Below, one piece after another: positions 20,016-27,486 of a stretch of 50,105 nt of DNA (position 1 is its first letter; every line of letters starts with the position of its first letter). The translations under genes and the position numbers were made by a program. A model generated the notes under the pieces. It ran no database searches. It was not told the origin of the DNA and was given only the letters and a program-made list of their open reading frames with translations. This stretch comes from Chloroflexota bacterium (GTDB taxonomy: Bacteria; Chloroflexota; Anaerolineae; Aggregatilineales; UBA3940), in NCBI GenBank assembly GCA_010092885.1, contig JAADYX010000057.1:1-50105 (forward strand). The letters run 5' to 3'.

Positions 20016-20669
20016 TTACGTTGGCGAGGACTCTTGCTGGGGGACTGTGTGTGGAAACATCTCGTTGTTGAGGTCTTTTGAATTACGCGAGAACCAGATC
20101 GCCGCCAGCACCACAGTCAGAATGAGCCAGTAGAGCAGGGCTGCGGGAACGGCGTTGCTCAGCCAGCGCCCGGAGTGAAGTGCATAGTAGGCGTCCTGTG
20201 TGGTCAGAACCCACCTGCCCTCGGCCTGCTCCAAGATGAACGAGTGACGCACCGGCACATCAGGTACACGGTACATGTACGAGAAGAACCGCCCGTTCTC
20301 ACGGATCGTATCCCAGCGCTCCGGTTCGAGATCGACCCTGGAAAACGTGCGCAAGCCTGTGCTGACAGTCATCAGACCATGGAGCTCCATTTCCGGATGT
20401 ACAGCAATCGGTGCCGGATCGGAACGACCTTGTAGGTCAGCAAGCAGCTGCTCATTGCTCTGGTCCTTGGCAAAGGCTTCAATGTTCGCCAGCACGGCTG
20501 AAGGAGAGCTGTACTCGGCCTGCATCGCCTGTGAGAAGTACTCTTCGTCGAAGCGGTCGCGCGTAGCTGTAACGGTGAACAGAACGAAAGCTGCCATTGC
20601 GACCAGAGGCAGCACATACCAGAATGCAATCCAGCGCAGATCCAAATACCGTTTTACCGTATTCCACAT
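20016..20669 (-). CDS. Membrane protein of unknown function, two TM segments
   Basis: This protein has 217 residues with one membrane helix near residues 15-35 (WYVLPLVAMAAFVLF) and another near 175-197 (AALLYWLILTVVLAAIWF). About 135 residues between them should be outside the membrane. The external part has a W/Y-rich pattern (ERWDTIRENGRFFSYMYRVPD) that I do not recognise. An in-frame TTG at 20675 is the alternative start; I prefer ATG 20669, ten bases after AGGA. It is followed by a strong terminator and lies after the antiporter gene on the same strand. Confidence 0.72.
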   Translation of the reverse strand: MWNTVKRYLDLRWIAFWYVLPLVAMAAFVLFTVTATRDRFDEEYFSQAMQAEYSSPSAVLANIEAFAKDQSNEQLLADLQGRSDPAPIAVHPEMELHGLMTVSTGLRTFSRVDLEPERWDTIRENGRFFSYMYRVPDVPVRHSFILEQAEGRWVLTTQDAYYALHSGRWLSNAVPAALLYWLILTVVLAAIWFSRNSKDLNNEMFPHTVPQQESSPT

Positions 20670-20734
20670 AGTCAATTCATCCTACCCGTGTCAATGTGTT
20701 CCATAATGATGTACGCCCGTACACGCTGCATAGT

Positions 20735-22360
20735 TCAATTCTCATCTTCCAAGGTGTCGCCAATTGAATACTTGGGCAGCAGGTCACTTTTGGCGGTTCG
20801 TTCGTCAATATCATGGGCCAGCTGCTCATACACACGTTCAGAGATCAGGCCCACACGCATCAATCGCAGAAGGGCGCTCTTCTTCTGGCTGGCGATCTCG
20901 CGTTCGGCAAAGTGTAGGGTCGGTTGGCTCAGTGCTTCGTCCTCCTCCATATCGAGTGAAGCTAGCTCCTCCCAACGACGATGAACCTCCCGTTCATAAT
21001 GGGCACGCCAGCGATCCGCAATCTGCGGAACGAGTACATTTTGGCGCACCATTTCGTTGATCGCATCCACTGCTGCCTGTGCAGTGGTAACCTGGGCACG
21101 CCTGAGTTGATACTCATACTCTCGCTGCGTGCTGACGATGAGCCCCAGCGCATTCAGTAGGGGACGCATTGTCAACCCCTGTAGAACGAGAGAAAATAGA
21201 ACATAGGCAAATGCGAGAACGGTCAGCAGATCATGGTTGGGGAGGGCCAACGGCAGGCTCAACGCCAACGCAATGCTGACCGCACCGCGCTGCCCACCCC
21301 AGAACATAGTATGGCTCCACGCCCATGGCAGTTTATCATCCTCAACTGCATTGATCATAAAGCGCATTACATAGACCGTCATCGCGCGGGCAAAGAGGAT
21401 GACACCTAAGGTGATGGCCACAGGCCCGGCGAACTGCCCTATGTTGCCAAGCTCAACATCCAGACCGATGAGCAGGAAGACAAAGGAATTCAGCAGGAAG
21501 GCAATGAACGCCCAAAAGGAGACGATTCCAACGTCGGAGCGGGCCGAATATCCGCCCTGCGACCCGAACTTGCCTACCCGCAGGCCAGCAACTACAACGG
21601 CAATCACCGGGGAAACAACCGCATTGAGCGGGATCTCAGCCACCCAGAAGGTGCCATACGCCACAATCACTGTCAGAGCGATATCAAGAAGGTGCTCATC
21701 GTTGCGGGCCATGATCTGGTTAGCAAGTTCGCCCACAACCCAGCCGAGTATGGCACCCCCAACCACTGATATCACAAAGGACAGTACGCTCTGCCCGAGG
21801 TTGAAGCTCTGCTCACCGAGGGCCACACTCAGCAGGATCGAGTAGACCACAACTGACACACCATCGTTCATTAGACTCTCGCCCTCGATCAGCAGGCCGA
21901 GGCGTTCGTTTACACCGAATTCCTTGAAAAGTGCGATCACAGCGATGGGGTCTGTGGCTGAGATCAGCACGCCGAACAGCAGCGCTTCAAGCAGAGGCAG
22001 GCCGAGGAATTGATAAAGCAGCAGACCGATGATCCCCATCGAGAGCAGCAAGCCGGGCACAGCCATCAATGCGATGGGGCGCAGATTATCACGAAAGTCC
22101 TCAAGGTGAATATGATAGGCTGACTCAAACAACAGGCCGGGGAGGAATACCAGGAGGATTAACTCAGGGTCGAGTTCGATATCCAACAGCGGGATCTGGA
22201 CATTCAGCAGACCGACGGCCAGGCCCGTCAATACCATTGCAACCGTAAAGGGGATCTGCAATCGTCTGGCGGCCAGGGCCACGCCGATAGATATGAGCAC
22301 GAAGAGAATGAGAGTGGCTTCCAGGCCGACCAGGCCTTCCAAGGCACCGCCATGTTCCAT
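20735..22360 (-). CDS. CPA1-family Na+/H+ antiporter
   Basis: This 541-residue protein has about 12 membrane helices (to near residue 400) and a charged cytosolic tail of about 140 residues. The CPA1 ion-site signatures are SATDPIAVIALF and EGESLMNDGVSVV, the latter holding the conserved N-D pair. The family exchanges Na+ (or K+) for H+ across the membrane for pH and salt homeostasis. The tail (about 400-541) is helical and probably regulatory. AAAGG precedes the ATG, and a TTGACG-16-TATTGT promoter lies upstream, divergent from homoserine dehydrogenase. Confidence 0.93.
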   Translation of the reverse strand: MEHGGALEGLVGLEATLILFVLISIGVALAARRLQIPFTVAMVLTGLAVGLLNVQIPLLDIELDPELILLVFLPGLLFESAYHIHLEDFRDNLRPIALMAVPGLLLSMGIIGLLLYQFLGLPLLEALLFGVLISATDPIAVIALFKEFGVNERLGLLIEGESLMNDGVSVVVYSILLSVALGEQSFNLGQSVLSFVISVVGGAILGWVVGELANQIMARNDEHLLDIALTVIVAYGTFWVAEIPLNAVVSPVIAVVVAGLRVGKFGSQGGYSARSDVGIVSFWAFIAFLLNSFVFLLIGLDVELGNIGQFAGPVAITLGVILFARAMTVYVMRFMINAVEDDKLPWAWSHTMFWGGQRGAVSIALALSLPLALPNHDLLTVLAFAYVLFSLVLQGLTMRPLLNALGLIVSTQREYEYQLRRAQVTTAQAAVDAINEMVRQNVLVPQIADRWRAHYEREVHRRWEELASLDMEEDEALSQPTLHFAEREIASQKKSALLRLMRVGLISERVYEQLAHDIDERTAKSDLLPKYSIGDTLEDEN

Positions 22361-22383
22361 GATACTTGCCTTTCAAAAGTCTA

Positions 22384-22411
22384 ACAATAGGGTCAATAGA
22401 TGAAACGTCAA
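22384..22411 (-). promoter_or_regulatory. Candidate promoter of the antiporter gene
   Basis: On the minus strand TTGACG (22411-22406) and TATTGT (22389-22384) are 16 bases apart. The -35 matches in five of six positions and the -10 in four. It is 24 bases from the ATG at 22360. Confidence 0.45.
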
Positions 22412-22460
22412 TCGCCGAGCAACGGTATAGTACAGGTACACATGACCTACGGGATTAACC

Positions 22461-23525
22461 ATGCTGCTACGGATTGCTTTCCTGGGTTTCGGTAACGTTG
22501 GCCAGGCATTGGCTGCGCTGCTCCAACACAAAATGCCCACCCTTGAAACCCAGCATAATCTTCAGGTGCAGATAGTCGGGGTCGCCACAGGCAGCCATGG
22601 TCTGGCTATCAACCCGGCTGGCCTTGATACGACTGATCTCCTGTCTATAGCGGACAGTGGTGGCTCGTACGATGTGCTGCACCAAGGCCAGCCGATTTCC
22701 AGCGATGATGTGCCGATGTTCCTGGCGCGTGTTCCAGCCGATCTGCTGTTCGAGAGTATCCCCACCAGCCCACACGATGGGCAGCCCGCCTACGCCTTTG
22801 ATTATGGAGCGCTCGAGCGCGGTTTGCATGTGGTTACAGCCAACAAAGGTCCTGTTGCCTTTGGCTACCGGGACTTGACGGCATTGGCACGGCGCAAAGG
22901 GGTAGGGTTTTTCTTCGAGTCCACATTGATGGATGGGGCACCGGTTCTGGCCACGGGGCGAGAAGGGTTGCCCGGCAGCGAGATCAAGCGCATCCGTGGG
23001 ATATTCAACAGCACAACCAACTACATTCTCACCAGGATGGAAGCGGAAGACCTCACATTTGACGAGGCATTATCCGCTGCACAGGCGATTGGGATTGCAG
23101 AGACGGACCCCTCACTGGATATCGATGGGTGGGACTCTGCCATCAAAACGGTGATCGCTGCCAACGTGCTCATGGGAGCTGATCTACGACCCAGCGATGT
23201 GAAGCGTGAAGGCATTCGTGGGGTGACACGCCACCGGATCCGGGAGTTAGCGTCGAACGGGCAGCGGCTCCGACTGATGTGCTATGCGGAACGCGACGCG
23301 GACGGTCAGGTGACGGCTCGGGTTCAACCTGAACCCGTTCCTGCTGATGGGGAGCTTGCGGCAGTCCAAGGGACAACCAGCATCGTGGACTTTGAAACGG
23401 ACACGCTGCGGCGCTTGTCCATCGTGGAACACGATCCCGGCCCCGATACAACTGCGTACGGCATGTTTGCCGATATGCTGAATATCCTCCGGGGACGCTA
23501 CCGGACGGCGTTCACAAAGGAGTAG
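22461..23525 (+). CDS. hom: Homoserine dehydrogenase, short form without ACT domain
   Basis: This 354-residue enzyme reduces aspartate semialdehyde to homoserine with NAD(P)H, for threonine and methionine synthesis. The Rossmann motif FLGFGNVGQALA is at the N-terminus. VVTANKGPVA marks the catalytic start. The family signature lies around residues 180-235 (GIFNSTTNYIL, EADPS-like AETDPSLDIDGWD). No C-terminal ACT domain follows, so it is likely less feedback-regulated. A TATAGT at 22426-22431 is the best -10 candidate. Its 3' end overlaps the convergent Nudix gene by 14 bases. Confidence 0.95.
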   Translation: MLLRIAFLGFGNVGQALAALLQHKMPTLETQHNLQVQIVGVATGSHGLAINPAGLDTTDLLSIADSGGSYDVLHQGQPISSDDVPMFLARVPADLLFESIPTSPHDGQPAYAFDYGALERGLHVVTANKGPVAFGYRDLTALARRKGVGFFFESTLMDGAPVLATGREGLPGSEIKRIRGIFNSTTNYILTRMEAEDLTFDEALSAAQAIGIAETDPSLDIDGWDSAIKTVIAANVLMGADLRPSDVKREGIRGVTRHRIRELASNGQRLRLMCYAERDADGQVTARVQPEPVPADGELAAVQGTTSIVDFETDTLRRLSIVEHDPGPDTTAYGMFADMLNILRGRYRTAFTKE

Positions 23526-24012
23526 CGAGTTTGCCGGCTTGCCAGAGGGCGAGCAGCTTTTTAGTGCTCTCGAATGCTATGGGAACACGCGTGAGATCCG
23601 CAGCTGAGTAGAAGGCCGCATCAAGGGCATCATCGCCCGCCCTCAGCTGGCCGCCCGTCACCCGGGCGATGTAGATCAGCAGCAGCACCCATCCGTTCTC
23701 CTCTGTGGGGGCAGCCGCCTCAACGAGGCGCTCGACTGCCACACGTAGGCCGGTCTCCTCATAGACCTCACGCAGAACGGCCGCTTCTGGATCCTCGCCA
23801 TAGTCAAGAAACCCTGCAGGGAGTGCCCATCTGCCCACAAAAGGAGCCACACCGCGTTCGACAAGGAGCACACGTGCGTCCTGTTCAACAAAAGCAACAA
23901 CCGCGACTTTCGGATCGCGGAAGTAGGTGAAACCACACTCGGGGCAGGCTGGGCGGCGCAGGTCTGTGATCAGCGCTGTGCCGCAGTACGGACAGTAACG
24001 GTAGGTGCTCAC
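23512..24012 (-). CDS. Nudix hydrolase with N-terminal zinc ribbon
   Basis: This 166-residue protein begins with a four-cysteine zinc ribbon (YCPYCG ... CPECGF, residues 7-27). The Nudix box follows in full (G-x5-E-x7-R-E-V-x-E-E-x-G-L, about residues 67-89). The layout resembles NADH pyrophosphatase (NudC)-like proteins, but it is much shorter than NudC. It probably hydrolyses a nucleoside diphosphate derivative; the substrate is open. It starts on GTG, overlapping the anti-sigma stop by four bases, so it is the third gene of the sigma operon. It converges on hom. Confidence 0.9.
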   Translation of the reverse strand: MSTYRYCPYCGTALITDLRRPACPECGFTYFRDPKVAVVAFVEQDARVLLVERGVAPFVGRWALPAGFLDYGEDPEAAVLREVYEETGLRVAVERLVEAAAPTEENGWVLLLIYIARVTGGQLRAGDDALDAAFYSAADLTRVPIAFESTKKLLALWQAGKLATPL

Positions 24013-24806
24013 AGCCTCTGACGTACCACGGCAAAGACAATGACTCCGATGATCGCCGCCACGAGTCCAGCCGCGGGCAGGAGAATCCTGTTGCTTTCGA
24101 GTTCGGGCTCGTCCGGTACTATGAGTACGTCGGGTGTGGGCAGGGGAGTTGGAGTCAGCTGGCGGTTCTGTGCTATGGAAGGTTCTTCAGTACCAACCGA
24201 CGCCGGGGGGGTGGCCTCGGGCTCAGCACTCTCAGGGACACTCGCTGCTTCGCCATCCTCTTCAGGTGCCTCGTCTGCTGCCTCGTCGTCGCTCGCAGCC
24301 CCCATATCGGCCTCGTCTTCGAGACTGTCATCGCGTGGGCCCTCGGCGCTCTCAGCTTCCATCATATCTTCTTCCGGCGGACTGCTTTGTGTGACAATGA
24401 CGGTGTCACTTTCCTCCGCCTGACTGGAAAGGGTATCAGCTGCCGGTGCGAACACGGAGTTGGTCTCTGTTGCGGGCAATAAGAATGCGCCACTAACCAC
24501 CAACACGAACGCTGCTGCCGCCGCAGCGAGACCGCTCAATGCAGCTGTTGGGGCCGGCCCGATTAATGCAGCGAGCCGGTCGAAAAACCCCTGTTTCCGG
24601 CCATACTGCGCTGGATCAAGCGTAAAGCTGCGTGGCACCGGTACCGTCTCCAACTGCTGGAGCAGTGCGACCGTTGCGCGCAGGGAATCAAGATCAGCCT
24701 GCATGGCCGGGTCGCCGAGAAGCTGCTGCTCAAGGGCTGCTCGGGTCTGTGCGTCAAGCTCATCGTCAAGATATTCGTTTAACCGTATGAAGTCCTGTTC
24801 ATCCAC
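24009..24806 (-). CDS. Putative anti-sigma factor, membrane-anchored, no zinc ligands
   Basis: This protein has 265 residues. The N-terminal helical part (FIRLNEYLDDELDAQTRAALEQQL...) resembles the anti-sigma domain of ZAS proteins, but there is no H-x3-C-x2-C zinc motif and no cysteine at all. A membrane segment lies near residues 88-112 (ALSGLAAAAAAFVLVVSGAFLL). A long acidic, Pro/Ser-rich region follows (about 115-230), then a second hydrophobic segment at the C-terminus (about 238-262) ending VRQRL. Its place after the ECF sigma gene, 27 bases on, gives the function. The start is GTG. A simple membrane protein of other role is the alternative. Confidence 0.75.
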   Translation of the reverse strand: MDEQDFIRLNEYLDDELDAQTRAALEQQLLGDPAMQADLDSLRATVALLQQLETVPVPRSFTLDPAQYGRKQGFFDRLAALIGPAPTAALSGLAAAAAAFVLVVSGAFLLPATETNSVFAPAADTLSSQAEESDTVIVTQSSPPEEDMMEAESAEGPRDDSLEDEADMGAASDDEAADEAPEEDGEAASVPESAEPEATPPASVGTEEPSIAQNRQLTPTPLPTPDVLIVPDEPELESNRILLPAAGLVAAIIGVIVFAVVRQRL

Positions 24807-24833
24807 TAAGGCAGTCCATACTCTCTAACCGTT

Positions 24834-25427
24834 TCATGAATCCTGACGAAATTCGGCGGGCAAAAGTTCCCCAAATCCCTGAAGGCAGTCACGAAGCTTT
24901 GCGCGGGAGCGGCTCAGGCGGGATTTTATCGTCCCGAGGGCAACGCCCACCACCTCGGCGACCTCGTTGTAGCTTAAGCCCTGTACGTCGGAAAGAACGG
25001 CTACCACCCGTTGGTCTTCCGGCAGGCTTTGCAGACAGTCCGCGATGGCCTGCTGGAGTTCCATGCGCTGCGTATAGTGTTCCGGGCTTTCACTACTTGA
25101 AGAAAGGGAGGGATCATCCGGTGCTTCGTCCACCACGTACAGCGCTTCAAGCGAGGAACTGGGTCGGCGTTTACGGCGGCGCAGTTCATCATAGCAGGCG
25201 TTGGTCACGATGCGCAGCAGCCACGATTTGAATGACCCGCCGCGGAAACGATTCAGAGCTTTGTAAGCCGAAATGAAGGCTTCCTGTGTGGCATCAGAAG
25301 CCGAGTCCGGGTCGCCCATGATGCGGTAAGCCACGTTGTAGACCTGGTTCTGATAGTGCAGAACCAGCGCATTGTATGCCTCGACGTCGCCTCGTTGCGC
25401 GTCGTGGATGAGTGCATCCTGATCCAT
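24834..25427 (-). CDS. ECF-type RNA polymerase sigma factor
   Basis: This 197-residue protein has sigma region 2 at about 15-85 (YNVAYRIMGDPDSASDATQEAF, SFKSWLLRIVTNACYDELRRRKR) and region 4 at about 125-180 (LPEDQRVVAVLSDVQGLSYNEVAEVVGVALGTIKSRLSRSRAKLR). It directs RNA polymerase to a specific regulon, probably for envelope stress given the membrane-bound anti-sigma. The start ATG 25427 follows AGGAG. An upstream in-frame ATG (25472) lies before the predicted transcript start and is rejected. It is divergent from tRNA-Leu, with overlapping promoters. Confidence 0.95.
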   Translation of the reverse strand: MDQDALIHDAQRGDVEAYNALVLHYQNQVYNVAYRIMGDPDSASDATQEAFISAYKALNRFRGGSFKSWLLRIVTNACYDELRRRKRRPSSSLEALYVVDEAPDDPSLSSSSESPEHYTQRMELQQAIADCLQSLPEDQRVVAVLSDVQGLSYNEVAEVVGVALGTIKSRLSRSRAKLRDCLQGFGELLPAEFRQDS

Positions 25428-25451
25428 GGAGGCTCCTGTGTGTGCCTGATC

Positions 25452-25479
25452 ATTGTAGCAGATCGTTGACACACGGCAA
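25452..25479 (-). promoter_or_regulatory. Candidate promoter of the ECF sigma operon
   Basis: On the minus strand TTGCCG (25479-25474) and TACAAT (25457-25452) are 16 bases apart. The start would be near 25445, giving a short leader to ATG 25427. It looks like a housekeeping-type site, so autoregulation by the ECF factor is not evident here. Confidence 0.55.
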
Positions 25480-25494
25480 GAACAGATGTATAGT
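25466..25494 (+). promoter_or_regulatory. Consensus promoter of tRNA-Leu
   Basis: TTGACA (25466-25471) and TATAGT (25489-25494) are 17 bases apart. Eleven of twelve consensus positions match. The start would be near 25501, about five bases before the tRNA. Its -35 lies inside the spacer of the divergent sigma promoter. Confidence 0.88.
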
Positions 25495-25505
25495 GCCTAT
25501 GTTAT

Positions 25506-25587
25506 GCCGGAGTGGTGGAACGGCAGACACGGAGTGCTCAAAATACTCTGCCCTCTGGGCGTGTGGGTTCGAATCCCACCTCCGGCA
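25506..25587 (+). tRNA. tRNA-Leu (anticodon CAA)
   Basis: This 82-base class II tRNA has acceptor stem GCCGGAG/CTCCGGC with discriminator A and D-arm GTGGAACGGCAGACAC. The anticodon stem GAGTG/TACTC has loop CTCAAAA, giving anticodon CAA for codon UUG. A long variable arm (TGCCCTCTGGGCGT) and T-arm GTGGGTTCGAATCCCAC follow. CCA is not encoded. The leucine type is confirmed by the long variable arm. Confidence 0.97.
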
Positions 25588-25617
25588 CACTGACTGTAGG
25601 CGGTCAACTCTTCTCTT

Positions 25618-25986
25618 ATGCAGCGTGTGGTCATCGCGATTTTGGTCGGTTTGGGTCTGGGTGCAGGTGCTGGCGCTGGCGTCGGCTGGCTTCTCCAGGC
25701 TCAGCAGATCATGGTTGAGATGGAAGACCTGCACCCCGAATACAAAGCCGACTACACAATTATGGTTGCTCAGAGCTATGTGCTCACTGAGGATTGGGAC
25801 CTCGCCCAATCACAGTTGGGCCGATTGGGCGAATCTGATCCCGCCGGTTATGTCGTACAGCTTGCAGAACGCTACATCGATGAAGGGCGCAATCCGGATG
25901 AGATCCGGCTCCTTGTACGGCTGGCAGCTCGCTACGGTGTGGTGACCGAGCCCATGCAGCCCTTCCTGCCCAATCAGGACGGCTGA
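25618..25986 (+). CDS. Small membrane-anchored protein, first of a paralogous pair
   Basis: This 122-residue protein has one N-terminal membrane helix (about 4-27, Gly/Ala-rich) and a soluble helical part of about 90 residues. That part (YTIMVAQSYVLTEDWDLAQS, then DEIRLLVRLAARYG) looks like a TPR-like helical pair. It resembles the first half of the next protein, which starts two bases after this stop. No family is recognised. It follows tRNA-Leu by 30 bases and may be read from the tRNA promoter, as no terminator is seen between them. Confidence 0.75.
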   Translation: MQRVVIAILVGLGLGAGAGAGVGWLLQAQQIMVEMEDLHPEYKADYTIMVAQSYVLTEDWDLAQSQLGRLGESDPAGYVVQLAERYIDEGRNPDEIRLLVRLAARYGVVTEPMQPFLPNQDG

Positions 25987-25988
25987 GC

Positions 25989-26822
25989 TTGCAAGAACGG
26001 ACTGCGGCCTGGCTGCTCTTGCTGCTCGCTTTGATCGCTGGCGGGGCGGGCGGCTTCTATTATGCCTGGAACCTCAACCCCCTCACCGTTGTGAATGTAG
26101 GGCCTGACCGGCTGACCGAAGCGGATCGGGAAGTGTATATTCTACTCGTCAGCGAGGCCTATCTGCATGATGGCGATCTGGGAAGGGCACAGGCCCGGCT
26201 GCAGCTCCTAGGGGAGGGTGACCTCGTCCAGTTGGTTTCTGTCCGGGCCGACTCTGCGTACCTCAGCGGGGCTGACCCCGACGAGATCCGGGCACTGACC
26301 ACGCTCGCAGAGGCATTGGGCGGAAACCCCCTCGCGGCGGATGTGTTCACCGGCACGCTGGCCCCGCCCTTCACCCCGACCCCGACTGCCCGTATTGAGG
26401 TGGAGCTTTCACCAACTCTGCCTGAACCCACGGCCACACCCACCGTTTTTGTCCCCACCGTAACTCCCACGCAGGCTGTAACTACGACCTACACGCTCAT
26501 CGGGCGTGAGGAGGTCTGTCAGGCGGAAGGCGCCGGTTTGATCGAGGTGTTGGTGCTTAACGAGGGTGGGAGCGGTGTTCCGGCAGTGCCCGTCCTGGCC
26601 CGTTGGGAGGGGGGCCAAAATCGCTTCTTTACTGGTCTCAAACCTGATCAGGGGTCAGGCTATGCGGATTTCCAGACCACGCCGGATCGGATATACAGTA
26701 TTGAGCTGGTTGGGCTCTCCCAGCCGGTTGTTGGGTTGAGCAGCTTCGCGTGTACAGACGATACCGGCCAGATCGGGACGCCGGTCTACACTCTGGTATT
26801 CGCCCCGCTTACCGAAGAGTGA
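25989..26822 (+). CDS. Membrane-anchored protein, second paralogue, with Thr/Pro linker and C-terminal beta domain
   Basis: This 277-residue protein starts on TTG, two bases after the preceding stop. A membrane helix lies near residues 7-27. Then comes a helical domain like the neighbour's (YILLVSEAYLHDGDLGRAQA ... DPDEIRALTTLAEALG). A Pro/Thr-rich linker follows (about 120-165, many P-T repeats). The last 110 residues look like an Ig-like or carboxypeptidase-regulatory beta domain with two cysteines (about 175 and 256) that could form a disulfide outside the cell. The family is not recognised. It is convergent with the TIR gene, 6 bases away. Confidence 0.75.
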   Translation: MQERTAAWLLLLLALIAGGAGGFYYAWNLNPLTVVNVGPDRLTEADREVYILLVSEAYLHDGDLGRAQARLQLLGEGDLVQLVSVRADSAYLSGADPDEIRALTTLAEALGGNPLAADVFTGTLAPPFTPTPTARIEVELSPTLPEPTATPTVFVPTVTPTQAVTTTYTLIGREEVCQAEGAGLIEVLVLNEGGSGVPAVPVLARWEGGQNRFFTGLKPDQGSGYADFQTTPDRIYSIELVGLSQPVVGLSSFACTDDTGQIGTPVYTLVFAPLTEE

Positions 26823-26828
26823 AACAGC

Positions 26829-27440
26829 TCAGGTCATCAGTTCTTGGATAAGCTGGCGGAACGCCGTTTTGTAGTCACTGGTGAAGTCATAGCGCGGACG
26901 ACGGCGCAGATCGTCGGGCACAGCCACCTCAGCGATCTGTGCGATGAACACCGGTTTACGCATCGTCTGGAAGGTTTCCCAATCATCGCGCACCTGATCG
27001 CCGATCAGCGTGTCGGATGAAAGCACCACGACCATATGGGTGCATTCTTCAAATGCCGGGTGAACGCCGCTGGCCCACTGTATCTGGTCTGCATTGTCGT
27101 CGAACTCCACCCAACTGGGGATGCCCATCTTCTCAAGATCCGCCGCCAGCTGACGGGCGAACATCAGATCAATGGGCGCGTAGTTGATAAAGGCCATTAT
27201 CGGCGAGACGCTGCGTGTGCGACTCCGTGCGGCCTCCGGACGGTTCTCGAGGGAGGGCTTTGGAATTGCACTATGAGCTTCGGTGCGCCCCATGCGGAAT
27301 ACTGTTGAGCCGCAGCTAGGGCATACACCGCGGGTGCCGGGTGCGCCTCGCCGTGTATAGACTGGTGTTGGCTCTTCCATGAACACCTTGGTTTTGCAGC
27401 TGACGCAGTATGCTTCGATCATCTCATCATCGTCTGGCAT
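26829..27440 (-). CDS. Zinc-ribbon / TIR-like domain protein
   Basis: The protein has 203 residues. Residues 8-50 form a four-cysteine ribbon (YCVSCKTKV ... VCPSCGST), similar to small DUF5679-like ribbons. A basic Ser/Arg linker follows, then a TIR-like fold from about residue 80. AFINYAPIDLMFARQLAADL matches the TIR beta1-alphaA start (F-I-S-Y pattern), SWVEFDDN corresponds to the box holding the NADase glutamate, and HMVVVLSSDTL to betaD. The last 60 residues complete the alpha/beta fold. TIR domains bind proteins or cleave NAD+; the activity here is uncertain. A GGAGAAA site precedes the ATG. It is divergent from a hydrolase. Confidence 0.82.
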   Translation of the reverse strand: MPDDDEMIEAYCVSCKTKVFMEEPTPVYTRRGAPGTRGVCPSCGSTVFRMGRTEAHSAIPKPSLENRPEAARSRTRSVSPIMAFINYAPIDLMFARQLAADLEKMGIPSWVEFDDNADQIQWASGVHPAFEECTHMVVVLSSDTLIGDQVRDDWETFQTMRKPVFIAQIAEVAVPDDLRRRPRYDFTSDYKTAFRQLIQELMT

Positions 27441-27473
27441 CGGGTTTCTCCGTCTCTGTGATGTGGTTTAGTG

Positions 27474-27479
27474 TATAGC
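27474..27479 (+). promoter_or_regulatory. -10-like element directly before ATG 27487
   Basis: TATAGC ends seven bases before the ATG, with no Shine-Dalgarno sequence between. No good -35 is present. It is one of five such arrangements in this window. Confidence 0.3.
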
Positions 27480-27486
27480 CCGCTAG

